Below the pieces are notes generated by a model. That model ran no database searches. It saw only the letters and a program-made list of their open reading frames with translations, and was not told the origin of the DNA. A stretch of 11,558 bases of DNA from JBCDIQ01 sp039024295 (GTDB lineage Bacteria > Bacteroidota > Bacteroidia > J057). Position numbers and translations under genes: made by a program. How positions within the stretch are numbered: the first letter of the stretch is position 1; each line of letters begins with the position of its first letter. This document shows, piece after piece, positions 6,547 to 11,558 of this stretch. The DNA lies in assembly GCA_039024295.1 (NCBI GenBank), contig JBCDIQ010000170.1:1-11558 (forward strand). Direction: 5' to 3'.

Positions 6547-7440
6547 ATGAAGCCCGCCGGCCGAGAGTTTTCTTATTTAAAGCGTCGCTCCCGAAGCACT
6601 TTTATGACCTCCATGCTAAGCATGGCGTTGGTCCTGTTCTTCTTGGGCATTTTTGCCACAGTGGTGCTATTCGCCAATACCTTCTCCCAAATCGCGCGGG
6701 AATCCATTGTGATGAAGGTCTTCCTGCACGATGGGGTAGGCACAGATCAATTACAGCGATTTACCGCTTACCTGGGGCAGCAGCCGTATGTTCAGGACTA
6801 CGAATACATCTCAAAAGATGCGGCTGGCAAATTGCTATTGGAGCGTACCGGGGAAGATGTACTTGAAATCATGGATGGGGTAAATCCCCTGCTGGCGTCT
6901 GTAAACGTAGGCTTGAAAGCAAGCTATATTCACATGGATAGCCTCAACCGGATCACCCGTGGCCTTTCCAGCAGGCCAGTGGTGGCAGACATTGAGTACC
7001 CGGTGGAAATGATCACAGCCATTAGCCAGAATGTACAGACCCTTACGGTGATTTCACTTATCGTAGGGGTATTGGTCGCCGTGATTGCCTTTTACCTGAT
7101 TTTCGGGACCATCAAACTTGCCATTTTTGCGCAGCGACTCATTATTCGGAGCATGCAATTGATCGGGGCCACCTATGGGTTTATTCGCCGACCTTTCCTG
7201 CTAAGAGGGCTGCTTCAGGGTAGTTTAGCGGCGGTATTGGCCTGTGCCTGTCTGGTTGGATTATTGGTGTTTATCAATGGCCAATATGAGCTGATAGACG
7301 TTCGGAAAGATGTGTTCTTCCAAACCTACTTTATTGGAATATTAGGGGGAATTGTGTTACTTGGCAGCCTCTTAGGTTTGACTGGTAGTTACTTCGCTGT
7401 CAGCAAGTACCTGGGAAAAAGCCTCGACCAGATTATCTAA
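6547..7440 (+). CDS. ftsX: Cell-division ABC transporter permease FtsX
   Basis: FtsX is the membrane subunit of the FtsEX complex, which couples ATP hydrolysis at the septum to activation of cell-wall hydrolases. The 297 aa product has a basic N-terminus (FSYLKRRSRSTFMTSMLSM), TM1 at about 22-45, and a periplasmic region of about 125 residues with the family segments RESIVMKVFLHDG and GEDVLEIMDGVNPLLASVNV. Three helices follow at about 168-195, 220-245 and 260-285, with the cytoplasmic loop IKLAIFAQRLIIRSMQLIGA. The topology of four helices with one large loop after TM1 matches FtsX. I use the ATG at 6547; a TTG nine codons earlier adds nothing family-like. The stop is 2 bases before the DUF3098 gene. 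The ATPase FtsE is not in this window. Confidence 0.93.
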   Translation: MKPAGREFSYLKRRSRSTFMTSMLSMALVLFFLGIFATVVLFANTFSQIARESIVMKVFLHDGVGTDQLQRFTAYLGQQPYVQDYEYISKDAAGKLLLERTGEDVLEIMDGVNPLLASVNVGLKASYIHMDSLNRITRGLSSRPVVADIEYPVEMITAISQNVQTLTVISLIVGVLVAVIAFYLIFGTIKLAIFAQRLIIRSMQLIGATYGFIRRPFLLRGLLQGSLAAVLACACLVGLLVFINGQYELIDVRKDVFFQTYFIGILGGIVLLGSLLGLTGSYFAVSKYLGKSLDQII

Positions 7441-7442
7441 AC

Positions 7443-7859
7443 ATGGCTGCCAAAAAAACCGGTAAGAAGCGTACCAATAGACCGACACCTGCTAAGCGAC
7501 CTACTTCCTCTACTCCCAAGCGAGTGGTAAAAAGTTCGCCTAAAAAACAGCAGGAAACTCCAGCCGCTACCTCCAAGCCTACTCCGTCTCGTCCTCTACG
7601 TCCAAAAACAGCACGTTCGGAGTCTTCCAAGTCCACTGAGCAGCTTCCCTTTGGGCGTATGAATTACATCTTGCTGATGGTAGGGGTTGCTATCCTGATT
7701 GTTGGGTTCTTTTTATTGTCTCTGGACCCCTTCATCGATGCAACAGAATTCTCTATTTCCCTCTATGTAGCTCCTTTGATCATCATGGCAGGATTTATAG
7801 AGATTATCTTTGCCATCATGTACCAGCCGAAGAATGAGGTACCCAAAACCGATCAATAG
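7443..7859 (+). CDS. DUF3098 family membrane protein
   Basis: A 138 aa protein in two parts. Residues 1-67 are Lys/Pro/Thr/Ser-rich, strongly basic and probably disordered. The C-terminal part is the DUF3098 core: LPFGRMNYILLMVG, TM1 at about 74-94, a short loop with DPFIDATEFSI, and TM2 at about 107-127 ending FAIMYQPK. DUF3098 has no known function but commonly lies between ftsX and uppP in Bacteroidota, as here, which suggests an envelope role. The usual proteins are about 70-90 aa, so the basic tail is long. It starts 2 bases after the ftsX stop, so the two are almost certainly co-transcribed. Confidence 0.87.
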   Translation: MAAKKTGKKRTNRPTPAKRPTSSTPKRVVKSSPKKQQETPAATSKPTPSRPLRPKTARSESSKSTEQLPFGRMNYILLMVGVAILIVGFFLLSLDPFIDATEFSISLYVAPLIIMAGFIEIIFAIMYQPKNEVPKTDQ

Positions 7860-7911
7860 TCGCAAAGGGTAATTTTATCATTCGGTTTCTTAAACTTTTC
7901 TGATTTATCTG

Positions 7912-7927
7912 ATATTGGCCCCAATAT
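7912..7927. promoter_or_regulatory. Perfect 16-base inverted repeat before uppP
   Basis: ATATTGG-CC-CCAATAT is a perfect inverted repeat with 7-base arms and a 2-base centre. It lies 97 bases upstream of uppP in the 165-base spacer after DUF3098. The spacing suits a dimeric regulator better than an RNA hairpin. The spacer has no other clear signal. Confidence 0.35.
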
Positions 7928-8024
7928 TGCCTGATGTGGGGAAGCATAACCTTTTGAGTACATCTGCCAAAGGAAGCCTGCATCATCTTATCCTCGATAC
8001 AGATAATTTTCGAAACACTGTTCC

Positions 8025-8858
8025 ATGAACCTTTTTGAAGCGATTATCCTTGGAATTATTCAGGGGCTAACTGAATTCCTGCCAGTTTCCAGTAGTGGTC
8101 ATATTGAATTAGGAAAAGTGATCCTTGGGGTAAAGCCCAAAGACCCGTTGTTGTTCTCCGTGGTTGTTCACGCTGCTACTGCGCTGAGCACCATTGTGGT
8201 ATATGCCAAAGATATTTGGAACCTCATAAAAGGATTGTTTGAATTTTCCTGGAATGAATCCACCCGATTCGTTGCCCTGATCGTCCTTTCGATGATTCCC
8301 GTAGGGATTGTGGGCGTGTTTTTTGAAGAGCAAGTGGAGGTGTTGTTCAATGAACAAATTGTCCTGGTGGGGGCCATGTTGTTGGTAACAGCAGGCTTGC
8401 TGTGGTTTTCCTCACGCCCTCGTGAGCAAAGTGGTCACATCAGCTTTTTGAAAGCCTTTATCATTGGCGTTGCTCAGGCCATTGCCATTCTACCAGGAAT
8501 TTCCCGTTCAGGGGCGACCATCTCGACTGCATTGATCTTGGGCGTCAGCCGTGAGCAAGCGGCTCGCTTTTCCTTCCTGATGGTGTTACCGCCCATTTTG
8601 GGTGCTACCCTGCTCAAGGTGAAAAAGTACACCGAAACCTCAGGGGCCGCAGAAGCTGTTCAAACGGTGGCCGATTCAGCTGCTGTGGAAGTGGGGCCCA
8701 TCGCACTGGTCGCAGGCTTTGTCGCAGCGTTTATCTCTGGCCTGCTGGCCTGTAGCTGGATGATCAAGATTGTGAAGAATGCCAAACTGTGGTACTTCGC
8801 CATTTACTGCTTGGTGGTAGGCCTACTGGCGATTGGTTGGGGGCTGTTTGCTGCCTAA
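8025..8858 (+). CDS. uppP: Undecaprenyl-diphosphatase UppP (BacA)
   Basis: An integral membrane phosphatase that removes one phosphate from undecaprenyl diphosphate, recycling the lipid carrier of peptidoglycan and other polymers; extra copies give bacitracin resistance. The 277 aa product carries both catalytic motifs. QGLTEFLPVSSSGH (13-26) holds the (E/Q)xxxE pair (Q13, E17) and H26. PGISRSGATI (157-166) holds the essential Arg (R161). About eight hydrophobic helices are visible, and the length fits E. coli UppP (273 aa). It is the third gene of the plus-strand group ftsX - DUF3098 - uppP; the 165-base spacer before it leaves room for its own promoter. Its TAA is one base from the floA stop codon on the other strand. 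Confidence 0.95.
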   Translation: MNLFEAIILGIIQGLTEFLPVSSSGHIELGKVILGVKPKDPLLFSVVVHAATALSTIVVYAKDIWNLIKGLFEFSWNESTRFVALIVLSMIPVGIVGVFFEEQVEVLFNEQIVLVGAMLLVTAGLLWFSSRPREQSGHISFLKAFIIGVAQAIAILPGISRSGATISTALILGVSREQAARFSFLMVLPPILGATLLKVKKYTETSGAAEAVQTVADSAAVEVGPIALVAGFVAAFISGLLACSWMIKIVKNAKLWYFAIYCLVVGLLAIGWGLFAA

Positions 8859-8859
8859 T

Positions 8860-9855
8860 TTACGGCTCATCGTCCTCATCCCGGCGATTCTCTATATCAG
8901 CCAGGGAGGTGCGCATGCGGGTGTCCGCTTCAATGTTGCGGTAACGGTAATAGTCCATGATGCCGAGGTTTCCCACCCGGAAGGCGTCTGAAATGGCCAA
9001 AGGCACCTGAGATTCGGCATCGATGAGCTTTGCACGCATTTCCTGCACCCGGGCGAGGTAATACTGTTCTTCTGCCTTTGCTTCTGCCAGTTTTTCCTCT
9101 GCTTTTGCCTGGGCAACTTTCTGATCGGCTGCCGCCTGTTCTGCTTTGAGCTTGGCCCCGATGTTTTTTCCTACGTCGATATCGGCGATGTCAATTGACA
9201 ATACTTCAAAGGCAGTTCCCGTGGTAAGTCCTTCTACGAGAATTTTTTCGGAAATCAGCCCTGGATCTGCCAGGATCACTTCATGGGTTTCTGCAGAGCC
9301 AATGGCACCCACAATGCCCTGGCCCACACGTGCCACCACGGTGTCTTCCTGAGCCCCCCCGACCAGTCGGTCCAATTGGGCGCGTACCGTAATACTGGCC
9401 TTAACCAATAGCTGGATACCATCTCGTGCCACCGCCTCAATAAGAGGAGAAGTGATGACTTTGGTGTTTACTGAGTCCTTTACGGCCTGAAGCACGTCCC
9501 GGCCTGCCAGGTCGATGGCAGCCGCCTGCTCAAAGTCCAGGTCGATGTTGGCAGATCGAGCTGAAATAAGGGAATCCACCACCTTGTTTACTCGTCCATT
9601 GGCCAGGAAGTGGGTTTCCAACTTATTGAGTGAGATGTCGTTCAGGCCTGCTTTTCGGGCTTTGATGAGTTCGTTGACAATGACTTCAGGCTTTACCCGG
9701 CGAAGCCGCATCCCAATGAGTTGTCCAATTCCTACCCGGACGCCAGAGAACAAAGCCGCAATCCATAAATTTAAGGGAACGAAATACAAAATCACCCCCA
9801 CGACCAATACGGTAAGGACGGCTGTAATGATGGTAAGAACCAGCGTAATGTTCAT
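8860..9855 (-). CDS. floA: Flotillin-like membrane-scaffold protein FloA
   Basis: FloA proteins organise functional membrane microdomains and affect membrane fluidity and the activity of membrane complexes. The 331 aa product equals Bacillus subtilis FloA in length (331). It has an N-terminal hydrophobic hairpin (about 4-50), which lies in the membrane without crossing as a classic receptor would. A PHB/SPFH-like domain follows with RRVKPEVIVNELIKARKAG (52-70) and AIDLAGRDVLQAVKDSVNTK (113-132), then GIQLLVKASITVRAQLDRLV (146-165). An Ala/Glu/Lys-rich coiled coil spans about 235-285, and the end IMDYYRYRNIEADTRMR is typical of the family. NfeD, often next to floA, is not adjacent. It starts at the ATG at 9853-9855 and diverges from the FtsB/DivIC gene over a 223-base spacer (9856-10078) in which I see no further gene. 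Confidence 0.94.
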   Translation of the reverse strand: MNITLVLTIITAVLTVLVVGVILYFVPLNLWIAALFSGVRVGIGQLIGMRLRRVKPEVIVNELIKARKAGLNDISLNKLETHFLANGRVNKVVDSLISARSANIDLDFEQAAAIDLAGRDVLQAVKDSVNTKVITSPLIEAVARDGIQLLVKASITVRAQLDRLVGGAQEDTVVARVGQGIVGAIGSAETHEVILADPGLISEKILVEGLTTGTAFEVLSIDIADIDVGKNIGAKLKAEQAAADQKVAQAKAEEKLAEAKAEEQYYLARVQEMRAKLIDAESQVPLAISDAFRVGNLGIMDYYRYRNIEADTRMRTSLADIENRRDEDDEP

Positions 9856-10078
9856 CTGTCAGGACCTAATTACTGTTACAACATACGCAACTTTCAGCAA
9901 TTTTACTGCAACCACCTCCAAATTTCCCATTAGTTGTAAATTTTTATCATGGTCATAGCTCATTTTATTACTAGAAAAATTTCAGGACTCAATTAGCTGG
10001 AAAATATCAGGTTAGGCTATTTTTCTTCAAGTAAAACTCCTATATTGCTGCTAAATACTTCAACATCGGTTGCTAAAA

Positions 10079-10396
10079 ATGGATACGCGCGAAAAATTGC
10101 TCAAACGCCTCACCGCTTTATTGAACAGCAAATACCTATTGGTCTTGCTAATAACCGGCATTTGGATGATCTTTTTTGATCGCCTGAACTTGGTGTCCCA
10201 GATGAATGTGCGTCAGCAAATAGAGGAACTGCACCGCGACAAAGCACATTACGAGCGGGCCATTCAGCAAGTGGACTATGAGCGTGAACAACTCCTCACG
10301 CAGCCGGAAGAGATGGAGCGGTACGCCCGTGAGCGCTATTACATGAAGCGCAAAAACGAAGATGTATTTGTGGTAGTAACGCAAGGGGCGGAGTAA
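10079..10396 (+). CDS. FtsB/DivIC-family septum formation protein
   Basis: A 105 aa bitopic membrane protein of the division complex; FtsB/DivIC works with FtsL and FtsQ to position and activate septal wall synthesis. A short cytoplasmic N-terminus (MDTREKLLKRLTALLNSKY) is followed by one transmembrane helix (about 19-34), a heptad-rich periplasmic coiled coil (about 41-75, RQQIEELHRDKAHYERAI), then the conserved MERYARERYYMKRKNEDVFV (79-98). The Ala-Arg-Glu-x-Tyr-x-Met-Lys element is the family signature. I use the ATG at 10079; a TTG three codons before is less likely. Which of FtsB or DivIC is the better name cannot be decided, so no symbol is given. RHS-derived sequence begins directly after its stop codon. 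Confidence 0.88.
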   Translation: MDTREKLLKRLTALLNSKYLLVLLITGIWMIFFDRLNLVSQMNVRQQIEELHRDKAHYERAIQQVDYEREQLLTQPEEMERYARERYYMKRKNEDVFVVVTQGAE

Positions 10397-10563
10397 CCCC
10401 TCATTCAATGGACCTACACTGTTGAGGGCTATCCCCCAAGGGGCTTACTTGTATTGCCGCTCCTGTTAATGGCGTGCTGGGCGGGCAACTGGACAGGTTG
10501 AAGGGGTATGTGGAGGGGGAATCGCGTTGAAAGCGCAAAGACTACTACCCATTTGGGAAGCCC
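10397..10563 (+). pseudogene. Broken RHS core fragments
   Basis: The sequence holds scraps of an RHS-repeat gene without an intact frame. The frame running on from the preceding stop codon reads LIQWTYTVEGY (about 10400-10432), an RHS-like stretch, then turns to nonsense. A second frame reads NGVLGGQLDRLKGYVEG (10468-10518) up to a TGA at 10528-10530, and continues in the same frame as KRKDYYPFGKP (10531-10563) into the next feature. This pattern fits repeated recombination or decay of an RHS core next to a tip-encoding region. The identification rests on the YYPFG motif and its position; the first scrap is less sure. Confidence 0.55.
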
Positions 10564-11262
10564 ATGCCGGGACGGTCGCTGACGCTCAGCGTGGGGGATA
10601 AGCACCGTTTTGGGTTTAATGGAATGGAAGGAGACGATGAGATCACGACGGAGGGGGGAAGCTTGAATTTTGGAGCCAGGATATATGATAGTTGGATTGG
10701 CAGGTGGTTGAGTGTGGACTACTTGCAATCGAAATTTCCATCCGTATCGCCTTATGTGTTTGGAGGAAATAATCCTATACTACCTATCGATTCAGACGGA
10801 AATTTAATAATCAACGCTCATGAGAAGGGAAGTGATGAACATGATAGGGTAGAAGCCGGTATTGAGGCTCTTAAATCTAGAAATATAGAGCTGTACAGTT
10901 TCGCCCACACAGCAAGGCTCATGAAAAACGGCGAGGTTATCTATAAAAATTCTTCTGGTGAAATTGTCTATGAAGGCAACAAGGAGTATTCTAAAGAAGA
11001 TTTAAATAGTCTTTATGAAAAGTCACAGGATGTTGTGGTTAACATAAAAATAGAAAATATTGATGGTGAAAAGCGAAGAAAAGAAACAGGGGTATCAGAT
11101 GCTTCTCCGTCAGGAAGTTCAATGGCCTTTGGAAATATAAGTGACCGGGCAAGGATTATTCATAAGAATGGACACCTTGAAGGGCCTGATATGGGGCTAG
11201 CAGGTGTCAAAGAGGTTGACGACAAATTTGTTGTTCATGGGGGAACAGGTATAGGTTGTTGA
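10564..11262 (+). CDS. RHS core end with unrecognised C-terminal tip, truncated
   Basis: RHS/YD-repeat proteins form a shell around a variable C-terminal toxin that is released after the core end. Here residues 1-79 are the last part of the RHS-associated core: GDKHRFGFNGMEGDDE, NFGARIYDSWIGRWLSVD, SPYVFGGNNPILPIDSDG. Two usually conserved prolines are lost (SVDP is SVDY; DPDG is DSDG). Residues 80-232 are the variable tip, visibly richer in A and T than the core, hydrophilic and without a motif I recognise. The frame stops at TGA 11260-11262 after HGGTGIGC, but a protein-like frame continues one base out of register (11255-11437), so the tip is probably frameshifted. The ATG at 10564 is merely the first in the frame; the homology begins upstream at 10531 after an in-frame TGA. 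It is probably an orphan, non-functional tip; if expressed it would lack the shell. An immunity gene is not seen. Confidence 0.7.
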   Translation: MPGRSLTLSVGDKHRFGFNGMEGDDEITTEGGSLNFGARIYDSWIGRWLSVDYLQSKFPSVSPYVFGGNNPILPIDSDGNLIINAHEKGSDEHDRVEAGIEALKSRNIELYSFAHTARLMKNGEVIYKNSSGEIVYEGNKEYSKEDLNSLYEKSQDVVVNIKIENIDGEKRRKETGVSDASPSGSSMAFGNISDRARIIHKNGHLEGPDMGLAGVKEVDDKFVVHGGTGIGC

Positions 11263-11437
11263 AGCGACTAGAGAAAATCTAGAAAAGTATGCAACGCGCG
11301 GCGTTAGATACGTGGGTAATGAATGGACAGTAGTCCTTGATGATTACATAAATAGCCCTAGTGAAGGACCTCAGCTTGATGAGGGTGGTATGATATCACA
11401 TGAGCTAGGACATTTAAAGTCTGAACTAATTATTTAG
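11255..11437 (+). pseudogene. Frameshifted continuation of RHS tip with HELGH motif
   Basis: In the frame one base on from the preceding tip, 60 codons run without a stop from GTT at 11255 to TAG at 11435-11437: VVEATRENLEKYATRG, YVGNEWTVVLDDYINS and GGMISHELGHLKSELII. HELGH (11399-11413) fits HExxH, the zinc-binding and catalytic motif of many metallopeptidases, including some RHS-delivered effectors. Removing one G at 11254-11255 would join HGGTGI to VVEATREN in a continuous reading. The third zinc ligand is not identifiable in the short stretch that remains. There is no good start codon, so on its own this is not a gene. A sequencing error is an alternative explanation. Confidence 0.5.
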
Positions 11438-11558
11438 GGTCTGCTGAACAACGTGGCTGTTCATGCGGTGCGCAACGTGGTTTGAGCTATCCTTCTAGGC
11501 TGCCGCTGCTTGTGATAGTTGCACCTAACTTGTATGAAGGTCCGTCTGAGGTTTTGTA
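11438..11558. other. Unassigned tail with small repeats
   Basis: From 11438 to the end the sequence is richer in G and C than the RHS tip before it. It contains a 6-bp perfect inverted repeat TGAACA/TGTTCA (11445-11463, 7-base loop) and a direct repeat CAACGTGG (11449-11456 and 11473-11480). The frame shared with the RHS core is open from 11425 to the end, but 44 open codons are not significant. It may be a repeat unit or the edge of a mobile element; I cannot identify it. Confidence 0.35.

Noticed and set aside
10398..10428. CCCTCA/TGAGGG as a terminator for the FtsB/DivIC gene
   Set aside because: The loop is 19 bases, the stem only 6 bp, and no T-run follows.
10577..10591. CGCTGA-CGC-TCAGCG perfect inverted repeat
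   Set aside because: It lies inside codons of the RHS core and has no T-run or regulatory context; likely a by-product of coding sequence.
11435..11452. Sequence after TAG looking like an insertion-sequence terminus
   Set aside because: No matching inverted end, target duplication or transposase reading frame is present in the window.
11529..11535. ACCTAAC resembling one half of an integron attC core
   Set aside because: A 7-base degenerate match with no partner site, no integrase and no cassette structure in view.

Overview
The window looks like the chromosome of a Bacteroidota bacterium, probably of the Saprospiria (Lewinella/Haliscomenobacter-like). The support is the two DUF4476 domains, the gene order ftsX - DUF3098 - uppP, the FloA-type flotillin, the lack of strong Shine-Dalgarno sequences, and the style of RHS core (DYYPFG...GFNGMEGDDE...GRWLSVD). 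This placement comes from reading family signatures, not from a database search.

Left part (1-5364). The last 22 codons of a plus-strand gene, possibly a PBP1C-like protein, converge on a minus-strand secreted protein with two DUF4476 domains. Next is a four-gene minus-strand cluster, transcribed in the order GNAT acetyltransferase (4918-5364), nucleoside phosphorylase (3988-4875), KefF-like flavin quinone reductase (3309-3917) and KefC-like K+/H+ antiporter with an RCK domain (1441-3312). The last two overlap by the four bases GTGA, so they are probably translationally coupled. The reductase is probably the ancillary activator of the antiporter, as in Escherichia coli, which suggests protection against electrophile stress.

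Middle part (5600-8858, plus strand). A compact MscS channel ends in a clear intrinsic terminator. Then come ftsX, a DUF3098 membrane protein 2 bases later, and uppP (undecaprenyl-diphosphatase): envelope, division and osmotic-stress functions. On the other strand floA (8860-9855) meets uppP tail to tail with one base between the stop codons.

Right part (9856-11558). A divergent spacer leads to a short FtsB/DivIC-type division protein (10079-10396). Immediately after its stop codon the sequence becomes broken RHS material: two out-of-frame or stop-interrupted core scraps, then an open frame with the end of the RHS core and an AT-richer, unrecognised C-terminal tip (10564-11262). A one-base frame change later, a second stretch (11255-11437) carries HELGH, a possible zinc-metallopeptidase motif. 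The last 120 bases have a different base composition and small repeats that I cannot assign.

The points most worth following up are the frameshifted RHS tip, the altered nucleotide/ligand motif (GFAHFG) in the KefC RCK domain, and two perfect DnaA-box 9-mers, one of them directly upstream of ftsX. No tRNA, rRNA, CRISPR array or intact insertion sequence was seen.
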